A stretch of 64,000 nt of DNA from Amycolatopsis oliviviridis (GTDB lineage Bacteria; Actinomycetota; Actinomycetes; Mycobacteriales; Pseudonocardiaceae), in the NCBI RefSeq assembly GCF_014654365.1, contig NZ_BNAY01000003.1:496001-560000 (forward strand), in the 5' to 3' direction. The notes under the pieces were generated by a model. That model saw only the letters and a list, made by a program, of their open reading frames with translations. It made no database searches and had not been told where the DNA came from. A program made the position numbers and the translations under genes. Position 1 is the first letter of the stretch, and each line of letters starts with the position of its first letter. Below, one piece after another: positions 45,855 to 53,795 of this stretch.

Positions 45855-46445
45855 ATGCCGGCGAACCCCACCCCACTCGTGAACGGCGAGAAGGCGAACA
45901 GGCGCGAACAGATCATGGCCGCCGCCGCCGAACTCTTCGCCCACCACGGTTTCCACGGCGTCGGCATCGACGACATCGGCGCGGCCGTCGGGATCTCCGG
46001 CCCGGCCCTGTACCGGCATTTCCGCAGCAAGGACGCCATCCTCGGCGAGATGCTCAACTCGATCAGCCGCTATCTCCTCGACGGTGGCACGGCCAGGGCG
46101 AGCCAACGGGACGAGCCGGGTGAGGTTCTCGAAGCACTGGTGAATTTTCACGTGGACTTCGCGCTCGCGCATCCCGCGTTGATCACCGTCCAAGAGCGCA
46201 ACCTCGCCAATCTCACCGACAGTGACCGCAAGCAGGTCCGCGCCATGCAGCGTCAGTACGTCGAGGTCTGGGTGCGCGCGATCAGCGACGCCGTCCCCGG
46301 GATCGGTGAGCGGCAGGCGCGCTCGGCGGCGCACGCGGTCTTCGGGTTGATCAACTCGACGCCGTACAACCGCCATCTCGGTGACAGCGAACTGACCGAA
46401 ATGCTCTGCCGTCTCGCGCTGGGTGCACTGCACGCCGCGAAGTGA
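45855..46445 (+). CDS. TetR regulator of the leucine-degradation (acc) operon
   Basis: 196 aa; leaderless ATG 45855. The helix-turn-helix is AAAELFAHHGFHGVGIDDIGAAVGISGPALYRHFRSKDAIL (about 23-63), with a helical ligand domain to the end. In mycobacteria a TetR gene also stands beside accD1-accA1-fadE19. Here the regulator's own operator matches two sites in front of accD1, so it probably represses that operon and is released by an acyl-CoA from leucine breakdown. The operator link is from sequence; the ligand is inference. Confidence 0.85.
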   Translation: MPANPTPLVNGEKANRREQIMAAAAELFAHHGFHGVGIDDIGAAVGISGPALYRHFRSKDAILGEMLNSISRYLLDGGTARASQRDEPGEVLEALVNFHVDFALAHPALITVQERNLANLTDSDRKQVRAMQRQYVEVWVRAISDAVPGIGERQARSAAHAVFGLINSTPYNRHLGDSELTEMLCRLALGALHAAK

Positions 46446-46502
46446 CCACGTCCGGGTTTCGGCCTATCCCCACTTTTCCGTCCTCTGGTGTTTGATAGGC
46501 AC

Positions 46503-47000
46503 GTGGAGCCGGACAGGAGCGAGTACGAGCGGAGGCTCGTCGAAAAGGCGCAGCGTGCGCTCGTGGCGATCAGCCTCGGGGAGGACGCCGAGGCGCTCGA
46601 CGAGCTCACGCCTACCGCTGTCGAGCCCCGGGCCCGCTCCGAAGAGACCAAAGAGCTCGTGATGATGCTCTTCGGCGAATGCAGCGCCATGGTGTCGACG
46701 CTCGGTGATGGGGGAAGTGCGCCGGTCAAGGTGCAGGTGTTCGACGAGGACGGTGAAGAGGTCTCGATCGACCAGGCGGACCCGCCCGTGCGGACGGCCG
46801 TGCGCACGCTGCTGGCCGAGGTGCACGGCAACAGCGAGGCCGCGCAGGAACAGGTCGAGATCGCGCTCGCCAACGCCGCGCCGGACGAGGTGGACAGCCT
46901 GGTGCTGCAGGCGCTGCGCTGGACGATCCGGCTGTCGGCGGAATGCCTGGACCGGGACCTGCCGGTGGCACCCTGGATCTCGGACGCCGTCGCGGACTAG
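46503..47000 (+). CDS. conserved-looking acidic protein of unknown function
   Basis: 165 aa from GTG 46503, which fits a leaderless start (TTGATA -10 at 46492-46497). Strongly acidic and mostly helical, with no signal, membrane segment or recognised motif. It opens with an EYERRLVEKAQRALVAISLGED helix, has a beta-like segment APVKVQVFDEDGEEVS, and ends with RWTIRLSAECLDRDLPVAPWISDAVAD. Good codon bias and the absence of a better frame support it as a real gene. It converges on metX across a 25-bp hairpin. Function unknown. Confidence 0.6.
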   Translation: MEPDRSEYERRLVEKAQRALVAISLGEDAEALDELTPTAVEPRARSEETKELVMMLFGECSAMVSTLGDGGSAPVKVQVFDEDGEEVSIDQADPPVRTAVRTLLAEVHGNSEAAQEQVEIALANAAPDEVDSLVLQALRWTIRLSAECLDRDLPVAPWISDAVAD

Positions 47001-47027
47001 CTGTCGCGTCTGGGCGACTCGAGTTCT

Positions 47028-47091
47028 CGCGTTTCGTCCTCTGGATGCGGTAGTTGCGCGTGCAAGTACCGCATCCAGAGGACGAAACGCG
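47028..47091. terminator. 25-bp perfect bidirectional hairpin
   Basis: Arms 47028-47052 and 47067-47091 are fully complementary (CGCGTTTCGTCCTCTGGATG...), loop 14 nt. It lies 28 bp after the stop of the acidic-protein gene and 10 bp after the metX stop. It does not share sequence with the family-1 hairpins. Confidence 0.85.
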
Positions 47092-47100
47092 TCAGCTCGG

Positions 47101-48222
47101 TCAGGCGAGCAGCGGCTTCACCAGCCGGGCGATCTGCTCGGTCTCGATCAGGAACGAGTCGTGCCCGTAGGGCGAGCCGATGACGGCGAACTCGGCGCGA
47201 GCGACCCCGTCCGCGATCGCCTGCGACTGGTACAGCGGGTAGAGCCGGTCACTGTCCACCCCGGCGGCGACCGTGCGCGCGGTGATCCGGCCGAGCGCGT
47301 TCGCGACGCCGCCCCGGCCGCGGCCGACGTCGTGGGTGTTCATCGATTCGGTGAGCACCACGTAGCTGCCCGCGTCGAACCGCCGGGACAGCTTCCCGGC
47401 GTGATGGTCCAAATAGGACTCGACGGCGAACCGACCGCCGCGCAGCGGGTCTTCGCCGTCTTGGTGACGGCGGCCGAAGCGTTGCGCCAGTTCGGCTTCG
47501 CTGCGATAGGTCGCGTGCGCGATGCGGCGGGCGACGCCGAGGCCGGCGTGCGGGCCGCCGCCAGGGACGTCGTGGTAGTCGCCGCCGTGCCAGCCCGGAT
47601 CGGACCGGATGGCGTGCAGTTGCGGCGCGGCCCAGGCGATCTGGTCCGCCGACGCCTGCGCAGTCGACGCCAGGACGAGCAGCGCCGCGACCCGCTCGGG
47701 CTCGCCCACCGCCCATTCCAGCGCGCGCATCCCGCCCATGGATCCGCCGAGCACCGCGGCCCACCGGCCGATGCCCAGCGCGTCGGCGAGGACGACCTCG
47801 GCGGCCACCTGGTCCCGGACGGTCACGGCGGGAAACCTGCCGCCCCAAGGTTTTCCGTCCGGATGCGCCGACGACGGGCCGGTCGAGCCCTGGCAGCCGC
47901 CGAGCACGTTCGGGACCACGACGAAGAAGGCGTCCGTGTCGATGGCCTTGCCCGGTCCGATCAGGCCGTCCCACCAGCCGGGGCTGACGTGGCCTTCCTC
48001 CGCCGGTCCGACGGCATGGCTGTCCCCGGTGAGAGCGTGTTCGACGAGGATCGCGTTGGTGGCGCCCGGATTCAGTGTCCCCCAGGTCTCGTAGGCGAGC
48101 GTGAACGGGAGTTCGCGCCCGGTTTCGAGCGGCTGGACGCCGGTGACGAACCGGCGCCTGCCGGGCGGATCCCCCTCCCGCCACGCACCGGTGGCGGGAG
48201 GGGGATCCTGTTCCTGGGTCAC
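47101..48222 (-). CDS. metX: homoserine O-acetyltransferase
   Basis: 373 aa alpha/beta-hydrolase-fold acyltransferase. The oxyanion/nucleophile region is AVLGGSMGGMRALEW (Ser), with LTGDSHAVGP, GLIGPGKAIDTDAFFVV and NVLGGCQGSTGPSSAHPDG as MetX signatures; the His is in GSPYGHDSFLIE. It acetylates homoserine with acetyl-CoA for methionine synthesis by direct sulfhydrylation. GTG 48222 overlaps the metY stop (GTGA), so it is translated together with metY. A perfect 18-bp-arm inverted repeat lies within its first 20 codons (48167-48208). Confidence 0.92.
   Translation of the reverse strand: MTQEQDPPPATGAWREGDPPGRRRFVTGVQPLETGRELPFTLAYETWGTLNPGATNAILVEHALTGDSHAVGPAEEGHVSPGWWDGLIGPGKAIDTDAFFVVVPNVLGGCQGSTGPSSAHPDGKPWGGRFPAVTVRDQVAAEVVLADALGIGRWAAVLGGSMGGMRALEWAVGEPERVAALLVLASTAQASADQIAWAAPQLHAIRSDPGWHGGDYHDVPGGGPHAGLGVARRIAHATYRSEAELAQRFGRRHQDGEDPLRGGRFAVESYLDHHAGKLSRRFDAGSYVVLTESMNTHDVGRGRGGVANALGRITARTVAAGVDSDRLYPLYQSQAIADGVARAEFAVIGSPYGHDSFLIETEQIARLVKPLLA
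48167..48208. repeat. perfect inverted repeat inside the metX 5' coding end
   Basis: GGATCCCCCTCCCGCCAC (48167-48184) and its exact complement (48191-48208) around a 6-nt loop. It encodes QDPPPATGAWREGDPP, a conserved MetX N-terminal segment, so the hairpin is built within a coding constraint. In mRNA it would form 14 nt after the metX start. Confidence 0.7.
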
Positions 48223-49520
48223 AGAGCCGCCTTGGCCGCCCGGAATCCGGCCTCGAGGTCGGCCTTGAGGTCCTCGATCCCTTCCAGCCCGACGGCGAGC
48301 CGCACGAGACCCGGCGTGACACCGCTGGAGATCTGCTCCTCCGGCGTCAGCTGGCTGTGCGTCGTCGAGGCGGGGTGCACGATCAGGCTGCGCACGTCGC
48401 CGATGTTGACCAGCTGGCTGTGCAGTTCCGTACCGTCCACAAAGGCCCGTCCGGCTTCGACACCGCCCCGAAGATCGAACGACAGCACCGCGCCGGCACC
48501 CTTCGGCAGGTACTTCTTCGCGGCCTCGTGGTGCGGGCTCGACGGCAGCCCGGCGTAGTACACCTTCTCGACCTCGTCACGCTGCTCCAGCCATTCGGCC
48601 AGCGCCTGCGCGTTGGACACGTGCCGCTCCAGGCGCAGCGACAGCGTCTCGATCCCTTGCAAGATCAGGAAACTGTTCAGCGGCGCGATCGCGGCGCCGG
48701 TGTCGCGCAGGATCTGGACGCGGGCCTTGGCCGCGTACGCGCCCGGCCCGAGGGCTTCCCAGTACTTGAGACCGTGGTAGCTCGGGTCGGCCTCGTTGAA
48801 GCCCGGGAACCGTGCCGGGTCCTTGCCGAAGTCGAAGGTTCCGCCGTCGACCAGCACACCGGCGACCGTGGTGCCGTGGCCGCCGAGGTACTTGGTCGCC
48901 GAGTGGACCACGACGTCGGCGCCGTGCTCGATCGGGCGGACGAGGTACGGGGTCGGCACGGTGTTGTCCACGATCAGCGGGACACCGGCCTCGTGCGCGG
49001 CGTCGGCGACCTTGCGGATGTCGAGGACGTTGCTGCCCGGGTTGGCCAGCGTCTCGGCGAAGAACAGTTTCGTGTTGGGCCGGACCGCGGCCTTCCACTG
49101 CTCGATGTCGTCCTGGTCCTCGACGAACGAGACCTCGATGCCGAGCTTCGGCAGCGTGTAGTGGAAGAGGTTGTAGGTGCCGCCGTAGAGCGACGGGCTG
49201 GAGACGAAGTGGTCACCGGCGTTCGCGATGTTGAGGATGGCCGCCGTCGTCGCCGCGGTGCCGGAGGCGAACGCCAGCGCCGCGACCCCACCCTCGAGCG
49301 CGGCGAGCCGCTGCTCCAGCACGTCCTGCGTGGGGTTGTTGATCCGCGTGTAGATGTTGCCCGGCTCGGCGAGACTGAACAGATCGGCGCCGTGCTGGCT
49401 GTCACGGAACACATACGAGGTGGTCTGGTAGATCGGGGTCGCCCGCGCGCCGGTGGCGGTGTCGGGCGCCGCACCCGCGTGGATCTGCTTGGTCTCGAAC
49501 GACCATCCGTCCGCGCTCAT
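48219..49520 (-). CDS. metY: O-acetylhomoserine sulfhydrylase
   Basis: 433 aa; ATG 49520 with AGGAG 7 bp upstream. A fold-type I PLP enzyme of the Cys/Met metabolism family: FASGTAATTAAILNIANAGDH, VDNTVPTPYLVRPIEHGADVVVHSATKYLGGHG (Schiff-base Lys in SATKYLGGHG), and SLRLERHVSNAQALAEWL. Length above 425 aa and GPGAYAAKARVQ favour MetY over MetB/MetZ. It makes homocysteine from O-acetylhomoserine and sulphide. First gene of metYX; a candidate structured leader lies just upstream (49533-49598). Confidence 0.92.
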   Translation of the reverse strand: MSADGWSFETKQIHAGAAPDTATGARATPIYQTTSYVFRDSQHGADLFSLAEPGNIYTRINNPTQDVLEQRLAALEGGVAALAFASGTAATTAAILNIANAGDHFVSSPSLYGGTYNLFHYTLPKLGIEVSFVEDQDDIEQWKAAVRPNTKLFFAETLANPGSNVLDIRKVADAAHEAGVPLIVDNTVPTPYLVRPIEHGADVVVHSATKYLGGHGTTVAGVLVDGGTFDFGKDPARFPGFNEADPSYHGLKYWEALGPGAYAAKARVQILRDTGAAIAPLNSFLILQGIETLSLRLERHVSNAQALAEWLEQRDEVEKVYYAGLPSSPHHEAAKKYLPKGAGAVLSFDLRGGVEAGRAFVDGTELHSQLVNIGDVRSLIVHPASTTHSQLTPEEQISSGVTPGLVRLAVGLEGIEDLKADLEAGFRAAKAAL

Positions 49521-49532
49521 CGCGATTCTCCT

Positions 49533-49598
49533 AGCGGTTCAAGGGGTTCCAGCTGTTGCCGTCGAAGCTAACTCCGCCGAACGGAGCACCCAACCGCT
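49533..49598 (-). other. candidate structured mRNA leader of metYX
   Basis: On the minus strand, AGCGGTT (from 49598) pairs with AACCGCT (to 49533), closing a 66-nt region. Inside are a CTCCG-TTCGG-CGGAG hairpin and an AGCT...AGCT pairing. The right closing strand ends next to the AGGAG ribosome site of metY. I cannot match it to a known SAM riboswitch class; it could be a small control element or chance. Confidence 0.35.
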
Positions 49599-49599
49599 C

Positions 49600-49998
49600 T
49601 CAGGAGATGGGATTCCGCTCCGAAAGAGCGAACCGGTTGCCCTCCGAATCGGTGAACATCGCCCACCAGCCCCACGGCTGCTTCTCCGGACGGGCCGGGA
49701 ACTCGACTCCCCTCGACGCAAGCTCTTCGTACGTCTTCTCGATGTCGTCGGCGTAGAAGAAGAAGTTGGCCGTCGGGAGTTCGTCACGCACCTCAGGTTT
49801 CTCGGCGTGCTCCGACATGGTGCTCAAGACGAGAGCCGTCATCCCATCGGCTGAAGTGACTTCGACCCATCGGCCCCCGTCGTCACCGTACGGCGCGTCG
49901 GTGGTGACCTCGAATCCGACGACCTCGGTCCAGAACTTCTTCGCCCGTTCCTGATCGCTCACCTCGACGACGATCTTGTGCACGCCTCGAATCGCCAT
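49600..49998 (-). CDS. VOC / glyoxalase-like protein
   Basis: 132 aa; ATG 49998 with AAAGGAG upstream. The betaalphabetabetabeta pattern of the vicinal-oxygen-chelate fold appears twice: GVHKIVVEVSDQERAKKFWTEVVGFEV...WVEVTS and NFFFYADDIEKTYEELASRGVEFPARPEKQPWGWWAMFTDSEGNRFAL. Metal ligands usual for glyoxalase I (H, E, H, E) are only partly evident (His7 and late Glu positions), so it may be a dioxygenase-like or antibiotic-resistance-like VOC protein rather than glyoxalase I. The stop lies 79 bp before metY. Confidence 0.8.
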   Translation of the reverse strand: MAIRGVHKIVVEVSDQERAKKFWTEVVGFEVTTDAPYGDDGGRWVEVTSADGMTALVLSTMSEHAEKPEVRDELPTANFFFYADDIEKTYEELASRGVEFPARPEKQPWGWWAMFTDSEGNRFALSERNPIS

Positions 49999-50055
49999 TT
50001 CCGGCTCCTTTGTATCAAGTATGGATATAACGAGATCGGAGTGTGTGCTCCCCGG

Positions 50056-50208
50056 ATGGCCGACGGCAACCCGCAGCTCGCCCGCGAGGCGGAGTTCCTG
50101 AGCAGGCTCGTCGCGGTGGCAGGGCAGGCAGGGCTGGTGAAGCGGGCGAGCGCTTACGAGCGGTTCACCCCCGAGGACATCGACGCGAGGACCCCGCCCG
50201 AGGTCTGA
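50056..50208 (+). CDS. small hypothetical protein
   Basis: 50 aa (MADGNPQLAREAEFLSRLV...), helical and charged, ending EDIDARTPPEV. ATG 50056 has no strong ribosome site; an in-frame GTG at 50041 lies behind a TATAAC sequence and would add five residues. It is divergent from the VOC gene and 36 bp before the PucR gene. Coding is supported by codon bias and absence of a competing frame, but it could be spurious. Confidence 0.4.
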   Translation: MADGNPQLAREAEFLSRLVAVAGQAGLVKRASAYERFTPEDIDARTPPEV

Positions 50209-50244
50209 CGTGTGCGGCGGTCCCAGCTGCTGGACAATCGCACC

Positions 50245-51798
50245 ATGGTCTCCGTACGCAGTGTCGTCGACAGGGTCGGCCCGACACTGCTGCACGCCCT
50301 CCAAATCCCCGAGGAGTCCCCCGCCGTCGGCGACGTCGTCATCGCCGAACCCGGCAACACCCTCGCCGCGGGCGACCTCGTCCTCGGCGTCGCGATCACC
50401 GAGACGCCCGAAGCCGCCGAGCTCGTCAAGCAGAGCGCGGCCAAGGGCGCCGCCGCCGTCCTGCTGAAGCCGCCGCTCGCGGCGAAACCGTCGGTGAAGC
50501 GGGCGGCGAAGTCGGCGGACATCGCGTTGATCGAGGTGCGCCCGGCGACGTCGTGGGCCCAGCTGGTCTGGCTGCTCAGGACGGTTCTCGACGCCCTGGC
50601 CGACGAGTCGGACGCGCTGGAGGACGGCGGCGGCCCCGGTTCCGGCGACCTGTTCCGGCTCGCGGACGCCGTGGCCTCGGTGGTCGACGCGCCGGTGACC
50701 ATCGAGGACACCAACTCGCGGGTGCTCGCCTACTCGGCCCGGCAGGATCTGACCGACTCGGCGCGCGTGTCCACGATCATGGGCCGCCGCATCCCCGACG
50801 ACGTGCTCGCGCGGTTCCGGTCACGAGGGGTGTTCCGTGAGCTTTCCCGCGGGCGGCAGACGATCTTCGTGCCCGCGCAGCGCGACGGCACGCTGCCCCG
50901 GCTGATCGTGCCGATCCGGATGGGCGGCGAGCTGCTGGGATCGATGTGGGCGGTCGTCGCGGGCCCGGTGTCCGACGAGCGCGCGGCCGCGTTCGCCGAC
51001 GCGGCGCCCGTCGTCGCGCTGCACCTGCTGCGCCGCCGCGCGCACACCGATTCCCAGCGCCGGGTCTCGGCCGAGCTCCTGCGCGCCGTGCTCGAAGGGA
51101 AGGCCAGCCCGCGCAAGGCGATCGCGGAACTCGACCTGTCCGAGGAGCCGCACCGCGTCGTCGTCATCGAGGTCTCCGGTGGCGACGGCCGTGACGACGA
51201 GGGCCTGCGGCTCGCCCTGCTCGAACGGATCTCGCAGGGCGTCGGCAGGCGGCCGGTGGCCACGGAACTCGGCGGCATGCTCTACGCCGTCGTCCCGGAC
51301 GGCGACGGCTGGGCGGAACTCCGCGCCGCGCTCGAAGCCCTGCCCTCGTCGCGAAAGGGCGGGACACCCCGTGCGGCGGCGGGTTCGGCCTGCGAGATCG
51401 GCGAGCTCGCGACGTCGCGCGCCCAGGCCGACGAGGCACTGAGCCTGCTGCGCGCGAAGCTCGTCCCTGGTCGTGTCGTGGTCTTCGACGAGGCGTGGAC
51501 GGCGCTTTCGCTGCACCGCGGCGCGACGGCGGCGAGTACGGCGAAGGTGGCCGAGCTGGGTCCGCTCGGCTTGCTGCGCGCGCATGACGAAGCCCACGAG
51601 AGCGGCTACGTCGACACTCTCTATCAATGGCTGAGGCATCCCGGCGACCCGCGCGCGGCCGCGAAAGAACTTCGGATCCATCCCAACACCTTGCGCTATC
51701 GCATGCGGCGGCTGCTCGACCTCGTCCCGCTGGATCTCGACGATCCCGACGTCCGGCTGGCGCTCATCACGCAACTCGTTTCCCTGCGCTGGAGCTGA
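50245..51798 (+). CDS. PucR/CdaR-family transcriptional regulator
   Basis: 517 aa from ATG 50245. GACAAT (50233-50238) followed six bases later by the ATG gives a leaderless start; no ribosome site is present. N-terminal PucR-like domain (about 1-120; GDVVIAEPGNTLAAGDLVLGVAI), a GAF-like middle (about 140-270; VTIEDTNSRVLAYSA, VPIRMGGELLGSMWAV), a GGDEF-like CdaR region, and the C-terminal PucR helix-turn-helix HPGDPRAAAKELRIHPNTLRYRMRRLLDLVPLDLDDPDVRLAL. These proteins activate catabolic or nitrogen genes; target unknown here. Confidence 0.85.
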   Translation: MVSVRSVVDRVGPTLLHALQIPEESPAVGDVVIAEPGNTLAAGDLVLGVAITETPEAAELVKQSAAKGAAAVLLKPPLAAKPSVKRAAKSADIALIEVRPATSWAQLVWLLRTVLDALADESDALEDGGGPGSGDLFRLADAVASVVDAPVTIEDTNSRVLAYSARQDLTDSARVSTIMGRRIPDDVLARFRSRGVFRELSRGRQTIFVPAQRDGTLPRLIVPIRMGGELLGSMWAVVAGPVSDERAAAFADAAPVVALHLLRRRAHTDSQRRVSAELLRAVLEGKASPRKAIAELDLSEEPHRVVVIEVSGGDGRDDEGLRLALLERISQGVGRRPVATELGGMLYAVVPDGDGWAELRAALEALPSSRKGGTPRAAAGSACEIGELATSRAQADEALSLLRAKLVPGRVVVFDEAWTALSLHRGATAASTAKVAELGPLGLLRAHDEAHESGYVDTLYQWLRHPGDPRAAAKELRIHPNTLRYRMRRLLDLVPLDLDDPDVRLALITQLVSLRWS

Positions 51799-51863
51799 CC
51801 GGCATTCCACGAGAAACTGTTCAGAAACGAACACTTTGTAGTGCGACAAAAAGACACGTAGAC

Positions 51864-51916
51864 GTCAGGAAAGGGTCTTTCAAGACACATTCCGTCCTGA
51901 AAGACCCTTTCCTGAC
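51864..51916. terminator. 19-bp perfect hairpin between convergent genes
   Basis: GTCAGGAAAGGGTCTTTCA (51864-51882) pairs with 51898-51916; 15-nt loop. Between the PucR stop (51798) and the convergent small gene stop (51926). Confidence 0.8.
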
Positions 51917-51925
51917 ATCCGGCGG

Positions 51926-52153
51926 CTAGTGCGCGCTGGCGCGATATCCGTCCTCAATGGTCTGCCGTACCGCGGCGAGCAGATCGGCACCGGGGTAAAG
52001 CGGCAAAAGCACACCGGGGCCACCGTCGACCCGCAGCGCGGCTTCGTAGCCGTGTCCAGGGGTTTCGACAAGGCCAACGACGACATCGGCCGGATTGCCT
52101 TCGGTGTCGACGGTGCGGACACGCCGCTCCCGCCGCCAGTCCTGATTTGTCAT
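51926..52153 (-). CDS. small hypothetical protein
   Basis: 75 aa, ATG 52153. No ribosome site precedes it; a CATTCT -10 ending 7 bp before the ATG predicts a leaderless mRNA. The sequence starts TNQDWRRERRVRTVDTEGNPADVVVGLVETPGHGYEAALRV and ends EDGYRASAH, reading as a small beta-rich domain without known motif. It lies next to a palindrome in its promoter (52171-52186), so it may be under a dedicated repressor. Function unknown. Confidence 0.6.
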   Translation of the reverse strand: MTNQDWRRERRVRTVDTEGNPADVVVGLVETPGHGYEAALRVDGGPGVLLPLYPGADLLAAVRQTIEDGYRASAH

Positions 52154-52160
52154 GCGGAAC

Positions 52161-52191
52161 AGAATGGCAGCTTACCGGCCAGTAAGATCAA
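52161..52191 (-). promoter_or_regulatory. promoter with CTTAC-GTAAG dyad
   Basis: On the minus strand: TTGATC (-35, 52191-52186), then CATTCT (-10, 52166-52161), 19 bp apart, ATG 7 bp later. The dyad CTTACCGGCCAGTAAG (52171-52186) fills the spacer, with 5-bp perfect arms. A TetR- or MerR-type regulator could act here. Confidence 0.45.
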
Positions 52192-52232
52192 CATCTTGAC
52201 TCGATCGGGCTGCATTTCCCGTTTCGCAGGTT

Positions 52233-52269
52233 GCACGGCCGCGCCCACCCCCAGCGAACGCGGCCGTGC
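52233..52269 (-). terminator. hairpin at the end of the FMN-type gene
   Basis: GCACGGCCGCG (52233-52243) pairs perfectly with 52259-52269; 15-nt loop. It begins directly after the stop codon of the gene ending at 52271. Confidence 0.7.
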
Positions 52270-52270
52270 G

Positions 52271-52690
52271 TCATACCCGATAACCGAGGTCGTCGGCGAC
52301 GAATCGCTTCGGCACCATCCGGACCCAGACGGTCCCTTTCACCTCGGGATCATCGTGCAGGTAAGAAAGAAAACGCGCATCCCATTTGTCCTCGCGGGAC
52401 CCGAGGTAGCGGCTCAGCAGCCGCCGTCCACGTGGGACGTCGAACGGCAGCACCTCCGCTTCGCCCCGCGCGAGCACCTGCCGCACCATCCCGGTGCCGA
52501 CGTCACAGACGTCGACCGTCACCGCGATCGACGGCGACTCGCGGACGAGGCCGGCCAGCTTCGCCCACGGTCCGGTGAGGATCCAGAAGGCCTGGTCTTC
52601 CCAGAGGTACCAGGTCGGGCGCACGGTCGGCCCGGTCGTGGCGACCCTGGCCGTCAGCGGACCGGCGAGGAATTCGTCGACGTCGAACAT
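52271..52690 (-). CDS. pyridoxamine 5'-phosphate oxidase-like (FMN split-barrel) protein
   Basis: 139 aa; ATG 52690 shares its A with the stop of the upstream oxidoreductase gene (TGATG), so the two are coupled. The FLAGPLTARVATTGPTVRPTWYLWEDQAFWILTGP start and VTVDVCDVGTGMVRQVLARGEAEVL middle are typical of the FMN-binding split barrel (also F420-binding DDN-like relatives). Such proteins reduce quinones or other acceptors with F420H2 or FMN. Paired with a quinone oxidoreductase under a SoxR-like promoter, a redox-stress role is likely, but the cofactor is not certain. Confidence 0.75.
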   Translation of the reverse strand: MFDVDEFLAGPLTARVATTGPTVRPTWYLWEDQAFWILTGPWAKLAGLVRESPSIAVTVDVCDVGTGMVRQVLARGEAEVLPFDVPRGRRLLSRYLGSREDKWDARFLSYLHDDPEVKGTVWVRMVPKRFVADDLGYRV

Positions 52691-53631
52691 CAGATCTCGA
52701 GCACCGTCTTGCCGATCGCGCCGCGCGACTGCATGACCGCGTGCGCGTCCGCCGCCCGGTCGAGCGGGAATCGTTGGCCGATCACGGGTTCCAGCCGCCC
52801 GGCGGCGGCTCCGGCGAGCGCGGACTCGGTGAACGCCCGCATCTCGGCCGGTCCGCCGAGGTTCCGGATCACGGTGACCCCGCGCGCGGCGGCGTCCTCT
52901 TCGGACACCTCCGTCCACGAACCACTCGAAAGCCCGTAGATCAGCATCCGGCCGCCCGGCTTGAGCAGCCCGAACGACGTCGTCCCGATCTCGCCACCGA
53001 CCCCGTCGAACACGACGTCCACCTCGCCCGCCTTCGCCGCCCAGTCCGGTTCGCGGTAGTCGACCGCCAGATCGGCGCCGCGCTCATGGACGTGCTCGAC
53101 CTTCGCCGGACCACCCGCCGCGCCGACGACCTCGGCGCCCGCGGCCTTCGCGAGCTGGACGATCAGCCCGCCGACACCGCCCGCGGCGGCCTCGACCAGC
53201 ACGCGCTCCCCGGGCCGGATGCCCGCCGCCGTCACCAGCGCGGTCGCCGTGCGGCCGTCGGCGAGGATCGCCACCGCCGCGTCGAGGGCCAGGCCGTCCG
53301 GTACCTCGAAGACGGACTCGGCGGCGACCGCGACCCGTTCCGCGTACGCCCCGGAGCCGCCGGTCGAGGTCACGACCCGCGTCCCGACCAGACCGAGATC
53401 GACCCCGTCGCCGACCGCGCTGATCACGCCGCCGACGCCGTTGCCGGGGATCAGCGGCGGCTCGGCGCGGAACGGCCCGCCACCGCCGGCCCGGAACTGC
53501 GTCTCGACGAAGGTGATGTTGGCGAAGGCCACCTCGACCAGGACCTGACCCGCCGCCGGAACCGGATCAGGTGCCTCGCCCGCGACGAGCACCTCGGGCC
53601 CGCCGAACTCTCTCAACCACACGGCTCTCAT
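52690..53631 (-). CDS. zinc-independent quinone oxidoreductase (MDR family)
   Basis: 313 aa from ATG 53631 (MRAVWLREFGG). The GroES-like N-terminal domain and Rossmann domain (RVLVEAAAGGVGGLIVQLAKAAGAEVVGAAG) place it in the NADPH:quinone reductase branch of medium-chain dehydrogenases; no catalytic or structural zinc cysteines are seen. It reduces quinones or reactive carbonyls with NADPH. The promoter has a dyad in a 19-bp spacer as in SoxR/MerR-activated genes, and ATG follows the -10 by 7 bp (leaderless). Streptomyces SoxR controls similar oxidoreductases, which supports a redox-stress role. Confidence 0.85.
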   Translation of the reverse strand: MRAVWLREFGGPEVLVAGEAPDPVPAAGQVLVEVAFANITFVETQFRAGGGGPFRAEPPLIPGNGVGGVISAVGDGVDLGLVGTRVVTSTGGSGAYAERVAVAAESVFEVPDGLALDAAVAILADGRTATALVTAAGIRPGERVLVEAAAGGVGGLIVQLAKAAGAEVVGAAGGPAKVEHVHERGADLAVDYREPDWAAKAGEVDVVFDGVGGEIGTTSFGLLKPGGRMLIYGLSSGSWTEVSEEDAAARGVTVIRNLGGPAEMRAFTESALAGAAAGRLEPVIGQRFPLDRAADAHAVMQSRGAIGKTVLEI

Positions 53632-53638
53632 GTGACCC

Positions 53639-53669
53639 AAGGTGCAAGCTCCAGTTGACTGGAGGTCAA
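53639..53669 (-). promoter_or_regulatory. MerR/SoxR-type promoter
   Basis: On the minus strand: TTGACC (53669-53664), 19-bp spacer, CACCTT (53644-53639). The spacer holds the perfect palindrome CTCCAGT-CA-ACTGGAG (53649-53664). A dyad in a 19-bp spacer is the MerR-family layout; the sequence resembles the SoxR box CCTCAAGTTAACTTGAGG. Confidence 0.6.
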
Positions 53670-53795
53670 GCGATTGTGCCGGGAAGACCATGATCGGTCA
53701 TCGATCTTGTCCCCGGCACACGATGACACCGCCGTCCGGGTACATCACCGTGAGTGGCAGCACTTGTCGTAGACCCCGCCGCCAGGAGGCATCCC

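Noticed and set aside
49521..49600. SAM-IV or SAM-II riboswitch before metY
   Set aside because: The conserved core phrases of these classes are not visible; only generic pairings remain, so it is listed as an uncertain leader.
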